Shown here: piece after piece, positions 23,263 to 35,252 of the stretch
Layout: every line of letters starts with the position of its first letter
How positions within the stretch are numbered: the stretch's first letter is position 1
Assembly: GCA_024195585.1 (NCBI GenBank)
Contig: SWBL01000029.1
Coordinates: forward strand, 124,001 to 188,000
DNA length: 64,000 nucleotides
Source of the DNA: Aureobasidium sp. EXF-3400
Taxonomy: Eukaryota; Ascomycota; Dothideomycetes; Dothideales; Saccotheciaceae
Direction of reading: 5' to 3'
Notes under the pieces: model-generated
Told to the model about the DNA's origin: nothing
What the model saw: the letters and a program-made list of their open reading frames with translations, nothing else
Database searches by the model: none
Position numbers and translations under genes: made by a program

Positions 23263-23881
23263 ATGCTCGTCTCAACCATCGTCTCCGCTCTCTCGCTTCT
23301 GGCCGTCGCATCTGCTCAATCCTCTGCCACCAGCACCTCGGCTTCCACTTCTGCCACTCACTCTGTCGTCGCAAGCGCCGCCCCTGGCACCAACGGATAC
23401 GATTACATTGGATGCTATAATGAGACAACCGGCATATCAGGCACATCTGGTGCCCGCGCCCTCACCGGCGGCAAGATGGAGACTGGCGACAACACGACTG
23501 TCGCTGACTGCCTGGAGTACTGTGGCCAAAACAGCTACCAGTACGCTGGTCTGGAATATTCGAAAGAGTACGTATACCAAGGGGTCAAGAAAAAGCAACG
23601 AGGTATACTGATCTTGCATTTACAGGTGTTGGTGCGGTAGCTACCTTTCTGCTTTGTCGTCCAAGTTGCCCGAGTCGAACTGCTCGCTTGCCTGCGTGGC
23701 CAACGACAGTGAGATTTGTGGTGGTTTCCTTACGCTCTCCCTCTACAACCTTACGAGCAAGAAGGCTGGCTCCGACGACTCTTCGTCGGCTAAAGGTGCT
23801 GCCTCCTCGGTCTCTGCTTCGAGCTGGACCTATCTGTTGGGTGCTGGTGCCATGGCTTTGACACTTGGTGCTGCTTTGTGA
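23263..23881 (+). CDS. WSC-domain GPI-anchored-type surface protein
   Basis: Two exons, 23263-23567 and 23626-23881, 186 aa. The intron has a GTACGT donor and TTTACAG acceptor and joins YSKE to CWCGSYLSAL. A signal peptide (MLVSTIVSALSLLAVASAQ) is followed by a Ser/Thr spacer. One WSC domain (about 44-135) runs from YDYIGCYNETTG through DCLEYCGQNSYQYAGLEYSKECWCG to NCSLACVANDSEICGG, with its conserved cysteines. A Ser-rich linker leads to a hydrophobic C-terminus (YLLGAGAMALTLGAAL) that ends the protein without a cytoplasmic tail, which favours GPI attachment over a Wsc-type sensor. WSC domains bind wall polysaccharide. Confidence 0.9.
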
Positions 23882-24339
23882 AGAGACGCTTGAGACGAGA
23901 TTTATACCCTGGGAAGATACAAATTCGATTGGTGGGATATACGACGGCGTTTTGGTTATATCATGTATCACGAGGAGTTCTACGGTGTGACTACAAACGA
24001 GACTTTCGCATCTTGCTAATCATTCTCGCACTTCTTGAATTGACCTGTATTGACCTCGGCTTCTTTTGCAAGCGGCGGCTCACCTACAAGCTGAGCCAGC
24101 TGAACACGACCCACACCGCCCTTTCACCTTTTCCGCAAACCCCGGCTTGCTGCTGAATCAACATCCTACGTAACGCTCGTTTCAGTCGTCACTTTCAGAA
24201 AGGCGCAAAGATGCAAAACCTGCACACTCTGAAGAAACACTATCATGGGCTGTTTATATTTCCTATCAACTAATCCTGCCATTGTACAGACATAACATGG
24301 CTTTCAAAAGCCGGCAGAGATGTGAACGGCCATGTCTAC
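23882..24339. other. Convergent intergenic region
   Basis: 458 bp between the WSC gene and the last exon of the minus-strand glycosyltransferase gene. Nothing else recognised. Confidence 0.5.
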
Positions 24340-25660
24340 CTAAAATATAGGTTCGAAAGGCGATGGTGTATGTCTATCATACCAAGACTCCGATCGTTTA
24401 TGCAACATGAAATTCGAGCCGCAAACCCTCTGTCATGGACGTCAGTCAATGTGCGGATAACATGCTGGGAATCAACTTACTTTCCGTCGTTCTTTGAACT
24501 CATTGTAGATTTCGTTCCAGATTTCGCGCTCGGTGCAGTCGTCCTCGCCCGAAGTGTTATGGCATGCGGGTTGGATTTCTAACCTCACAGACTCGGCACC
24601 AGTAATCCAGGGCTTCGGGTAAGGCCAATCGGAGAAGTGTAGAAACTTGGCCTCTTGCAAGACTTGACGAGGGTTCCACACTTCAGTCGTTGACCCTAGA
24701 TACTTGTGATGCTCTTTGCTGCGAAACTCGCCAGTGAGTAGATCGTAGGGTCTATGTGGCAGGATCAAGCAATCTTGCCCGTAGAGATTGTTCACAATCT
24801 CCATGTCGAAGTCGGTGTTTTCTCGGTGCTCGAATGCATATAGGATGCGCTCGAACTCTTGCTTCGAGGGCTCTATCACCACTAGCTGAGATGAAAGGGT
24901 GTTCTCTAACCAGTACGCTCGAGGCATAGCGACAGAGATCTTTGGTAGAAAGAACAACTCGTCCATGTGCTATGAAGCAGGTCAGCGTCAGCATAGGACA
25001 AGAAAGAGGAAAATATCCTACCTGTAAAACGTTGGCATCAGAGTCAAGACTAATCACTCGCTCGTATTGTGTTTGGTTGAATGCTAGGAGTTTCGTAAAG
25101 CTGTCGCCCCAGGTCGCTTCTCCAGAAAAATGTTGAATGTGAATAGGAACCAGTTTGACATTGTACTCATCTCGTGCTTTACGCAAGAGGATTGACTCCG
25201 AGGAGTCAGACTCGAGAGACCATTGCTCGGGGTACATCATAAGACGCTCTGCTCTGCTTCCCAAACGTTGTAGTGCCTCAAAGATCATGAGGGAGTTGCA
25301 CAAGTAATTCTTGTCAGTAACATATTGTGCGTACGCGAATTTCGACCAGTCAGCTTCAATTCGAGTGTCGGGATACATCCCTAGAGTCTCGATGTCGAAT
25401 AACGGTGGTTTGGGCGAGCTACTATCTTGTCTTGAAGCTGGAAAATGGCCATGGGCGTATAACTCCGATCCTAGGTATGCAATGACTCCGACGAAGAGAA
25501 AGATCAGAACGATGCGTGCGTGTCGAGTGAACAATCTGGAGATGGCCTTTGGTAATCCCGGTCTGACAATTGATTCAGATCTGTTACTTTCTTCATCTGT
25601 AGATCGCACTATTGTGTAGTTATGCACCCATGGCAACAGATTCTTTAACCAGGTTGACAT
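24340..25660 (-). CDS. Golgi type II glycosyltransferase, Gnt1-like (GT8)
   Basis: Three exons, 25660-25022, 24969-24481 and 24429-24340, 405 aa. A cytosolic N-terminus is followed by one transmembrane helix (about 49-66, IVLIFLFVGVIAYLGSEL), then the lumenal catalytic domain. NYLCNSLMIFEALQRLGSRA and the DSD metal-binding motif at 206-208 (SLDSDANVLQ) are typical of fungal glucose N-acetyltransferase Gnt1-like GT8 proteins. Conserved FLHFSDWPYPKPW lies near the end. The frame runs into TGA right after a GTAAGT; using that donor adds a third exon starting RVCGSNF, which fits the family tail. It probably extends Golgi N- or O-glycans. Exact sugar donor is not known. Confidence 0.88.
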
Positions 25661-27151
25661 GCTGGAAAGACGACAGTTGCACTATGTGGTTTGAACAGAG
25701 CAAAGAAAGTAAAAAATAAATCACTGGGAGCATGCATCAATCCAGCTCGAAATGAAACGTAGAGACACGGAAATAGGACAAAGTTGACGAGGCGGGCAGC
25801 CATCTCGTCCGCATATGTGTGCTTACCGTACCAGGCTAGACATAAATAAGCAGCATGTGGCAGCATGCATTCTCGTTTGAGCGCTGCCATCTCAAGATGA
25901 GGTTGGATGGATAGGTGCATGATTTGAGGAGGCTTTGATATGGAAAGCCCGAAACACCGGAGCCGCCAAGCCCGGCACATGCGCCTCAAACTCCTTCAGG
26001 GTTCTTACTTATGCAGACACCAATAAGAGCCGGTTTCTAGCGCCGATTCTCACTCTTCTGCATCAGGAGGTTCAGCCAGTCACATTGCTTTCCAACAATA
26101 CCAGCCAAGTGATGTTCGAGGCTGAGGCTGAGGCTGATCGTCATTGACAAGCCTGTACCACCATCCAGTCGGGATTAGGTCAAAGGTCCACAAACAACAA
26201 CCCCTGTACCACGATTGCAAGGCTCAAGAGCATCAGAGATTGGCCTCGAAAGTCAAAGAAAAGCTCCAATGTGTGGCAACATGCGCACATAACCCTCCTA
26301 CAGCATTCCAAGCGCGACAAGATGCGCCAGCAATGTGTTTGTAGTTGGCTTTCTGAGTCAAGGCATTGACACGGTTGGATATTAAGTGACATGTTTGTCG
26401 GTCATATCGCTCGTTCGGAATTATCTTCTGGTTGCATGAACACGCACGTTGACCAACGACTGGGAGAACAGCTGCCATCCTGTACAGGTCAATCCTCTAT
26501 TCATTGGGTAGCACGTACATCCATGCGTCTGCATGTCCAGGGTATACAGCTGGATGCAGCGCCGCCGGGTTCGAAATGAGCAGTCTGCAAGCCATGTACT
26601 ATGCCACAGATCAATATACACTGTATATGGAACAGAGTCTAATGATGCATGTCTTGCAACATAGTTACTGATTTGGAAACGGCAGGGCTGAAGATCCATG
26701 ATGCAGCTTCAAGCAACTCGTCATCTGTCGCGGCCATAATGGCTCTTCCAAGGTCTTGGTACTGGTAAAGTCTGACAGATTTTACGCCTACAAATGCAAG
26801 ATAATGCATACCGGTCAAAGAGCACCCGAGAAATCACTACCCCAACGGGTTGGAACACCACAATTGGTTCTTTGAACACTGATGAGGAGGCTGTGGCTAG
26901 ATGAAATCGTCCCGAAATCCGCGAGGTGCATAGTATACCCATATCACACGCCTTGACTGCATAACAAAGGATTATCCCATGCACTTCAGGGCAGTCTAGA
27001 CGAACAGGATCAACTCGACTCCGATCTTTCGTCCCAAGCTGCTCGGGAACCGGGTCTTCCAATTCAACGTGATTTTCCGGCGATATAAGCTACTCATCAT
27101 CTTCGTACTGTTGAGCGATCTACACCGGCCTTCCAACCGTATCTTGAAGTC
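25661..27151. other. Intergenic, about 1.5 kb, gene-poor
   Basis: Between divergent genes. Frames of 60-114 codons occur on both strands without coding features. A short GAGGCT hexamer repeat (three copies) sits at 26118-26137. No transposon remnant or RNA gene recognised. The right end should hold the promoter of the pepsin-fold gene. Confidence 0.45.
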
Positions 27152-29038
27152 ATGTTGACAATCAAAGCATATACCCAGTTCTCTATCCTTTCTGTCATCA
27201 CAACCTTCTTTCCTTGTATCTCTGCTCAGAACTATCTCGCGATCGACTGGAGTCAGCGTACGTATGGGCCAGATGGACCATGGAATGCTGTTTCCGTTCA
27301 GGTCGGTGGAATGCAGAACTCGACACCTATCAAGCTACAGCAAGTGCAAGTCGACCTCTATCCTGGCAGCACCTGGTCGACATTTATTCCTACGAACGTT
27401 TCCTGTGATTCGGCTACCCAGTCTTCTTGCGGCCAGGGGACAACATGGATTCCATCACTCGATCATGGTCCACAACCGTCTTTCGAGTGGAACATCAGCG
27501 TTGATTACCAGCCAACTTTCATTTACAACAACACACAGACCAACATCCAGGGGTCCATAGTTCCGCAGGCAATTACTATGGGCGGGCAGACGATATATGC
27601 GGCCGACCTCGTCAGCGTTGACGCCGATGATGACTATGAGGGCGGCGTGAATTCTGTTACATACCCTAACGGGGTGACGGCTTTTCCACAGCTCGGATTG
27701 CTAGCACTCAATTCTGGACCCAATAATAAAGATGTGAATCAAACTTTCCCTGAAAGTGCGACCAACAATTCTGCTGGATCTGCTATGGTTCAGATACCCG
27801 CAGGATATCTCTTCAGTCAGAACATCATTCCTTCTTACTCTTATGGACTACACATCGGAGCTGCTGCCTTGAACTACACTGGGTCTCTATATCTGGGAGG
27901 CTACGACAAAGCAAGAGTCATTGGCCCTTATACAATTCTTGGCAGTAAACTCCCCACCTTGCTTGACATCGGTATTGGCGTTGAGACAGGAGGTAGTCCC
28001 TTCTCTTTCCAGAACAAGAGTGGTCTACTATTGCCTGATTATAACGATGACAATATCAACATAGATATTGTACCACATGCACCATCTCTTTACCTTCCAG
28101 CCAAAACTTGCGAAGGGCTGGCCAATATACTGCCAATCTACTTTGACCAAGTGACCAAATACTATTTATGGAACACTTCGGACCCCGCGTACAAACAAGT
28201 GGTCACCTCACCGGCATACTTGAGCTTCACTTTTCCTCCGGCGCCTGGAGCCTCGAACAATGTCACCATCAAGATCCCCTTTGCTTTACTCAACCTGACT
28301 CTGAGCTCTCCCATCGTCTCTGCACCAGTTCAATACTTCCCATGTCAAGTAGTACCCAGTACAACCAACGGATACGAGTACGCTCTCGGCAGGGCATTCT
28401 TGCAAGGAGCCTTTGTCGGCTGGAACACGAATGCAAACATTGGTTGGCTTGCTCAAGCTCCCGGTCCAGGTGACTCGAACATAGGGCTTGGTGGCCCCGA
28501 AGGCCAGAGTATAGCGAACGATGCTACTCAGCTCGACGTATACGACGGGACGACAACCAATTATTTCGCGCAGTCTTGGGCTAAACATTGGACACCACTC
28601 CCATCTCAAGCAACGCCATCTTCTCCAGCTCCTACGTCCGCAAAGCATTCGAAGGCCATATCGTCAGGTGCTATAGCTGGTATCGCTTTCGGAGCTGCCG
28701 TTGCAGTTATTGCACTCATCTCTGGTATATTCCTATGCATGAGACGAAGGAAAAAGCGCGAGGCTGCTAAAGAGATCCCACTCAATGACCGAAGCGAGTC
28801 TCCCAAGACTGACGATGTATTGATCGACTCTCCTTCTCGTCTACTGACACCTCCGCCTCCTTTCACTCCCGGTCCAAATGAGTTTCATCAGGGCCAGTTC
28901 TACCAAGTTGCAGAGATGCCTAGTAATCGCGATGTACAGGAGTTACATTCAGACGCCCGAGCTGTGCCTGTGAGGCCTGGCAGGATAGCACAGCACGATG
29001 TACATGAGCTGGGACTTCCTCCCACCCCTGGTGTATGA
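27152..29038 (+). CDS. Membrane-anchored pepsin-fold (A1-like) protein lacking catalytic aspartates
   Basis: A single exon of 628 aa. A signal peptide ends near FFPCISAQ. The ectodomain (about 28-450) follows the aspartic peptidase A1 plan: a start like YLAIDWSQRTYGPDGPW, then a first active-site region VQVDLYPGSTWSTF with YP in place of the TG of DTGS, and a second region PHAPSLYLPAKTC where DTG is absent. A C-terminal LGRAFLQGAFVGWN fits the conserved end of the fold. Many N-glycosylation sites occur. A Ser/Pro stalk, one transmembrane helix (about 502-526) and an RRRKKR stop-transfer signal lead to a 95-residue Pro-rich cytoplasmic tail. It is more likely a surface receptor or adhesin than a protease. 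Confidence 0.85.
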   Translation: MLTIKAYTQFSILSVITTFFPCISAQNYLAIDWSQRTYGPDGPWNAVSVQVGGMQNSTPIKLQQVQVDLYPGSTWSTFIPTNVSCDSATQSSCGQGTTWIPSLDHGPQPSFEWNISVDYQPTFIYNNTQTNIQGSIVPQAITMGGQTIYAADLVSVDADDDYEGGVNSVTYPNGVTAFPQLGLLALNSGPNNKDVNQTFPESATNNSAGSAMVQIPAGYLFSQNIIPSYSYGLHIGAAALNYTGSLYLGGYDKARVIGPYTILGSKLPTLLDIGIGVETGGSPFSFQNKSGLLLPDYNDDNINIDIVPHAPSLYLPAKTCEGLANILPIYFDQVTKYYLWNTSDPAYKQVVTSPAYLSFTFPPAPGASNNVTIKIPFALLNLTLSSPIVSAPVQYFPCQVVPSTTNGYEYALGRAFLQGAFVGWNTNANIGWLAQAPGPGDSNIGLGGPEGQSIANDATQLDVYDGTTTNYFAQSWAKHWTPLPSQATPSSPAPTSAKHSKAISSGAIAGIAFGAAVAVIALISGIFLCMRRRKKREAAKEIPLNDRSESPKTDDVLIDSPSRLLTPPPPFTPGPNEFHQGQFYQVAEMPSNRDVQELHSDARAVPVRPGRIAQHDVHELGLPPTPGV

Positions 29039-29673
29039 CGGGCGTCGAACTATGGTTAGACAGTGAACATTGGCTGTGTCGAGATGAATGCAGGTTGAGC
29101 CTTTTATCGTGTTTCTTGTCTGATGTCTTAGTGGAAAGCCTGTGTTCACACATGTCCCAGATCATTTGTTTGAGTGGTAGATAGTGAGACCGCATACAAC
29201 GCTTGACGAGACTGTTCATATGTATCTAGAACGAAGCTTCCATGAAGAGAATATATCGCAAGCTTAGGCAGTAGAGTTAATCAATCAAGACTTGACTCAT
29301 AGGTGAATCAACGACTTGAGATGTTTAACACGAAATAGCTGCATCCAACCGCAAGACACAGGCATCAGTCTAAGCCAAGCACGTCGAGCAGAATAGAAAA
29401 TATGACAAAGTGAAAGCTAGATCAGAGATGCCGGGCTGTACAACGACGAGTCATACAGAGACACAGACATTCGACTTGACGTTGATAGTTCAACTGGTGA
29501 TGAGAAGTGAAAATTCACCTCGAATTCATTCTTTGTGAGCAACATCAACACCGAAGCATCACTCTCGGAGACATAAAATCCTTGTCTATGACCTTCCTTC
29601 CTCTTGATCATTCGCCTTTCTTTTGCATCGCAGAACGAATCATGATCAGACATCGATAACACACTCACTCGCC
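29039..29673. other. Intergenic, 635 bp
   Basis: 3' flank of the pepsin-fold gene and promoter of the BTB gene. Nothing distinct recognised. Confidence 0.45.
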
Positions 29674-30452
29674 ATGTCTTCTGACGAGAGTTCCAAAGAT
29701 CTCTTGCTTTCGAAAATCGCCAAGTAAGTCAGCATCGAGAGCAGGTCATCGCAGCCATCAATTAACAAGAGTCTAGTCTTCATGAGAGCGGCGCATACTC
29801 TGACTTCAAAATCGTCTGCGGATCAGAAGTCTTCAACGTTCACAAAGCCATTATTTGCCCGCAGTCAGACTTCTTTCGCGCAGCTTGTCGTCCAGATACC
29901 TTCCGAGAGGGCAAGACTGGAATTGTAACACTCCCATTGAGTGTTATGCGTGACGTTGAGACACTGGTATACCCAATCACCGCGGAAACATTTGACTGGG
30001 ATATGGATGTCGAAAACATCACGACCATCAAGCTCATGATTCACTACTTCTATCACCATGACTATCCTTCTAAGAAGCCCAGCGATGACACTCACGATGT
30101 CTCAGAGTCAGCGAATTGGAAAGAAGGCTGTTTGGGTGAGCATGCGAGAATGTATGCAATGGGGGACAAATACGGCATACCTGGACTGAAAATTCTGGCT
30201 CTTCGCAAGTTCAAGACGAGCTTGGAGTCAGCACTCAGTATCACATATTTCGAATTTGCCACTGTCATTGCGATCACACACCTGAGCACTCCGAGCACCG
30301 ATCGAGGCCTTCGCAAGGAGATTGCCGATTTCCTTCATGCCCACAAGCCCGTGGCAAAAACGGATATGATGGTTCACACTGTCAAGGACTTTCCAGACCT
30401 GGTCTACGCCCTTTATTGTAAGCTTCTGCAAGATCCCGTCGACAATGAATAA
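29674..30452 (+). CDS. BTB/POZ domain protein
   Basis: Two exons, 29674-29723 and 29777-30452, 241 aa. The GTAAGT...TCTAG intron rebuilds LLLSKIANLHESGAYSDFKI. The BTB fold starts at about 20, with YSDFKIVCGSEVFNVHKAII and CPQSDFFRAAC, and includes a break at LVYPITAETFDWDMDVENIT; the second part has the MYAMGDKYGIPGLKILA helix typical of fungal BTB proteins. No BACK, Kelch or zinc-finger domain follows. Such stand-alone fungal BTB proteins may act as Cul3 adaptors; a CUL3 gene lies 33 kb away, but nothing here proves a link. Confidence 0.85.
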
Positions 30453-31100
30453 GGCGTGATGGCGGTGCAGGAGTTTGATATCTCGGGAGGACTCAAAAGT
30501 GAACCAGCTAGAATCGATCAGATCAAATAAACACTCGGTAATACTCATGTTACAATCTATGGCTTCCACTCTCCTCGCATATGGTTCACAGCAATGTGCA
30601 AGTTGAAAACAGACATGTTTCCCAGACTGAAGATGTTGTCAAAAGCTGCAAGAAATCGGTTCTCAAGGATTTGAGTATGCCCCCTTCATAGTATCGAGTA
30701 AAAGGTCTAGATGTGAGATCCTCGCAGTATGAGCGGCGACCACCATCACGTCGCATGTATCCACGAGTCCTTTGTACGAAAAACAATGTCTACCCAAGGA
30801 TTGGAGCGTCTGAAAATACACCTGCGCCACTCAACAGGTGATTAGCACGGCCATAACGACTAAAGTGATAAGTCAGCAAATATAATCTTGTTCACTAAAG
30901 GTTGGATGACTGGAAGCAAGGACGAGGAAGGTACGGTGGACAGCAGACAGCAGACGTCTGTTATATAGGAAAGTTTAGCCAAGACTTGCCCCAGATTCAT
31001 CCCACTCTGTGACTCCGCCGTGGATGACTCCCGCAGCGGCCAAAAAAGTTGAATACCATTCCACCACCATTCTGGGCACACGACCGGAAACACTTACATC
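30453..31100. other. Intergenic, promoter of ILS1
   Basis: 648 bp between the BTB gene and ILS1. No other gene recognised. Confidence 0.45.
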
Positions 31101-34100
31101 ATGGCGGTCAACTTTCCCAAGGAGGAGGAGCGCATCCTCGCTCAGTGGACTGTACGACCATCTCGACCCTCACGCGCAGTCAGGTCGCTATGACTAACAC
31201 CCAACTGTAGGAGATCGATGCTTTCCAAAGGCAACTCGAATTGTCGGCGCAAAAGAAGCCTTACACTTTCTACGATGGTCCTCCCTTCGCTACCGGTACT
31301 CCTCACTACGGCCATCTGCTGGCATCTACCATCAAGGACATTATCCCTCGTTACTGGTCTATGAAGGGTCACCATGTCGAGCGTCGTTTCGGCTGGGACA
31401 CCCACGGTCCGTCTCACGCGCAGTCCACACCGACAATCGACTTCGTCTGACAGAGTTTAGGTGTGCCCATCGAGCAGATCATCGACAACAAGCTCCAGGA
31501 AGAGCTCGGTGTGCGCGGTCGCAAGGCTGTTGAGCAGATTGGTATCGCCGAGTACAACCGCAGATGTCGCGAGGTCGTCATGACCTACGCTCAGGAGTGG
31601 AGAAGAGTCGTTGGACGTCTGGGAAGATGGATTGACTTCGACAATGACTACAAGGTGAGCATGAGGAGGGCCAGAGCACACGAGAGGAAACGCTGACGAG
31701 GCGCAGACTATGAACCCTACCTTCATGGAGTCGTGCTGGTGGGTCTTCAAGCAGCTCTACGAAAAGGACCTCGTCTACCACGGCGCAAAGGTTTTGCCTT
31801 ACTCGACCGCTCTCAGCACCCCTCTTAGCAAGTCTGAGGCTCAGGAAGACTACCGTGATGTCTCGGATCCCGCTATTGTCGTCAACTTCCCCATCCTCGG
31901 CCGCGAGAACGAATACTTCCTTGCCTGGACCACCACTCCCTGGACCCTCCCCTCGCACACCGGTCTCTGTGTGCACCCCGATTTTGAATACATCAAGATT
32001 CACGATCAAGAGTCGGACAAGAAGTACATCCTGCTCGAGGTCGGTCTCAAGATGCTGTACAAGGACCCCAAGAAGGCAAAATACACTGTTCTGGAGAAGA
32101 TGAAGGGTTCCGAGCTGCTCGGTGTTGAGTACGAGCCTCCGTTCGACTACTTCAAGGAGGAGTTCAAGGGCGTCGGTTTCAAGGTTCTCAACGACACATA
32201 CGTCAAGGTCGATGAGGGTGTCGGTATTGTTCACCAGTCTCCAGCTTTCGGTGAGGACGATTACCAAGTTGCCTGGAAGGCCGGCGTCATCAACGAGAAG
32301 CGTGCTCCTCCTAACCCCCTGGACCCTTCGGGACATTTCACTTCTCAGGTTCGTGACTTCGAGGGTCAACACGTCAAAGCTGCCGACAAGGACATCATCA
32401 AGCACCTCGAGAAGGCTGGCCGTCTCGTCAAGAAGAGCCAGATTGTTCACAGATACCCCCACTGCCCTCGTTCAAAGACTCCTCTCATCCAGCGTGCCGT
32501 TCCTTCGTGGTTCATCAAGGTCGAGCACGTTGTTCCCAAGCTTCTTGAGAACCTCGAGAAGACTCACTGGGTCCCTGGCTTCGTCAAGGATGGTCGTTTC
32601 CACAACTGGCTCGCATCAGCAAAGGACTGGAATGTCTCAAGAAACCGCTTCTGGGGTACTCCCATTCCTCTCTGGGTCAGCAGCGGCTTCAAGGAGGTTG
32701 TCTGTGTTGGCAGCATTGCTGAGCTGAAGGAGCTCAGTGGTTACACTGGTGAGATCACCGATCTTCACAGAGACACTGTCGACGGCATCACCATTCCCAG
32801 CAAGCAGGGCAACGGTGAGCTTCGTCGCATTGAGGAAGTCTTCGATTGTTGGTTTGAATCTGGTAGCATGCCTTACGCTTCCCAGCACTACCCCTTCGAG
32901 AACAAGGACACCTTCCACAGCAAGTTCCCTGGTGACTTCATTGCTGAGGGTCTCGACCAGACTCGTGGTTGGTTCTACACCATGTCTCTGCTCGGCACTT
33001 TCCTCTTCGACACCTTCCCTTACAAGAACTGTGTTGTGAACGGTATTGTCCTTGCTGAGGATGGCAAGAAGATGTCCAAGTCGCTCAAGAACTACCCCGA
33101 CCCCAACCTCATCATGGACAAGTATGGTTCCGACCCCCTGCGTCTGTACATGATTAACTCTCCTGTCGTTCGCGCCGAGCCTTTGCGCTTCCAGGAACAG
33201 GGCGTCAAGCAGATTGTTTCGAGTGTCATCCTTCCTCTCTGGAACAGTTACAACTTCTTCGAGCAGCAGGTTGCTCTCCTCAAGAAGCAGGCCAACATTG
33301 ACTTCATGTACGACACTTCCATTGAGGCCAAGAACACCAACGTCATGGACAAGTGGATTCTTGCTTCGTGCCAGTCTCTCCTCAAGTTTGTCAACAACGA
33401 GATGTCCGTCTACCGCCTTTACACTGTCGTCCCTCGTCTGCTCGAGTTGATCGACAACACCACAAACTGGTACATTCGTTTCAACCGCAGACGTCTGAAG
33501 GGTGAGGCTGGCCAAGACGACGCTATTCACGCACTCAACACTCTCTTCGAGGTCATCTACACCATGGTCAGAGGCCTTGCACCCTTCATCCCCTTCATCA
33601 CCGACAACATCTACCAGCGCATCTCCAAGCACATTCCTGAGAGCTTGCACTATGAGGATATGCGTTCGGTCCACTTCCTTCCTTACCCTGAGGTCCGTGA
33701 GGAGCTTTTCGATGAGGTTGTCGAGAGACGTGTCAAGCGCATGCAAGTTGTCATTGAGCAAGGTCGTCTTTGCAGAGAGAGAAGAACTGTCTCGCTCAAG
33801 ACTCCTCTCAAGTCGTTGGTTGTCATCCACTCTGATCCTCAATACCTTGAGGATGTTAAGAGTCTTGAATCATACATTGTTGAGGAGCTCAACATCCGTG
33901 ACCTTATCCTCAGCTCCGACGAGGAGAAGTACCACGTTCAATACTCTGCCCTTGCTGACGTCAAGTCTTTGGGTATCAAGTTCAAGAAGGATGCCGCCAA
34001 GATCAAGAAGGCTATTCCCAACCTTTCATCAACTGACATCAAGTCATTCATGTCAAGCGGCGAGATCACCATCGAAGGCTGCCACCTCTCAAGCGAAGAC

Positions 34101-34484
34101 CTTAGAGTGCAGCGCGGTATTCAACAAACACCCGAGACTAAGCACCTCGAGGTAGGCGTTGACGACAACTGCCTCGTCATCCTCGACAGCTTTGCATACC
34201 CCGAGCTCGCACAAGAAGGTATGGCCAGAGAGTTTGTCAACAGAGTCCAACGTCTACGCAAGAGTGCCGGCCTGGTGCCTACAGATGATGTGCGCATGGT
34301 ATACAAGGTTGTCAAGGACGACAACAACGAGGTTGACAGCATGTTCAAGGATCAGAAATCCTTGTTCGACAAGGCTATCCAGGGCGAGATCCAACGTGAG
34401 GTTGCCGCCACTGAGGGAGCCTTGGCAGAAGAGGATGCCTATGTTAGAGATGTGTCGGTCAAGTTGATGCTGTTCAAGCTATGA
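31101..34484 (+). CDS. ILS1: Cytoplasmic isoleucyl-tRNA synthetase
   Basis: Four exons, 31101-31151, 31211-31406, 31461-31654 and 31707-34484, 1072 aa. The HIGH signature is [10 protein letters not shown] (about 43), the KMSKS signature [14 protein letters not shown] (about 602), with GWDTHGVPIE rebuilt across an intron and [14 protein letters not shown] across another. The CP1 editing domain (about 190-400) is present ([17 protein letters not shown]). The anticodon-binding domain and the eukaryotic C-terminal extension follow. Length agrees with yeast Ils1. There is no mitochondrial targeting sequence. Codons are strongly biased, which creates long antisense frames up to 401 codons. Confidence 0.98.
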
Positions 34485-34586
34485 TGAGACTTTGGAGGAT
34501 GAGGAATGATATTTCTGCTGGTCAATAGACACTAGATCAGAAACATGAACGAAATACAAAAGCTGATCTCCTTTCATTCTCGTTAT

Positions 34587-34892
34587 TCATGATCGTGCTA
34601 TCAACGTTTTCTGCCTGCCGCTGCCTTTGATGAACTTGTTAGCCTTAGCATCTTAATCAAGAGGGGTCAAAATCGCTTACCAAATAACAGTTCTTCAGCT
34701 TCATAAACTCTTTTGCACACATGTCTCTGTGAACATTCTGATACTCGGCGACAATACATTTGCCATAGGCGGCGCCCTGCAGAGAATATGAGCATAGCTT
34801 AGCGTGTCAGTCAGGAGGCGACATACCTCAACGGTACATTTTGAGGTGGCTGTGATAAACTTTTCGAGTGGCTTTGCTCTGGGGGTCGACAT
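34587..34892 (-). CDS. Twin-CX9C protein, NDUFAF8-like complex I assembly factor
   Basis: Three tiny exons, 34892-34827, 34776-34681 and about 34643-34587, encode about 72 aa. Splicing yields SKCTVEGAAYGKCIVAEYQN and HRDMCAKEFMKLKNCYL, that is two C-x9-C pairs on a helical hairpin, preceded by a short basic N-terminus. The spacing and the GAAYGKC...CAKEF pattern resemble human NDUFAF8 (C17orf89), which helps NDUFAF5 in complex I assembly in the mitochondrial intermembrane space or matrix side. The third exon has two possible acceptors nine bases apart. The gene is head-to-head with SFI1 and tail-to-tail with ILS1, and is too fragmented to show as a single long frame. Confidence 0.78.
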
Positions 34893-35252
34893 GGTTGGAA
34901 TGTGATGAATTGGTTGTAGAATAATCGAAGGCGTTTGGTAGAGACTCATGGAGCAATTGGCGATGTCATTGACACGGAAGGCGGTCATCGGAAGCAAGCG
35001 AGGGCTGGGGTGCATGTGAAAGTCGCGTTCCTTCCATCAGCACTTTCCTGCGACAACAACAAGAGTTGCGTCTTTGTGGATACATTCTTTTTCTGTCAAC
35101 GACCATTATGATACAAATTGCCAGCATTGCTTGATTTATTGACACGCCCTCACGAATTATATGAACGCGCGAATGCCGTCTCCGCCATTGATACAGCGAC
35201 GGTCTAAACGACCGACCTGAAACGCGTCAACAGCTCCATCACCACACGCCGG
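34893..35252. promoter_or_regulatory. Shared divergent promoter of the NDUFAF8-like gene and SFI1
   Basis: 360 bp between divergent starts. No TATA box or other gene seen. Confidence 0.45.

Noticed and set aside
26118..26137. GAGGCT triplicate as a meaningful repeat
   Set aside because: Three copies of a hexamer in non-coding sequence can arise by slippage; nothing around it suggests function.
26565..26580. Possible tRNA B box (GGGTTCGAAAT)
   Set aside because: No matching A box or cloverleaf could be drawn around it.
32637..33842. 401-codon frame opposite ILS1 (and a 294-codon one at 31578-32462)
   Set aside because: Antisense shadows of a highly biased housekeeping gene.
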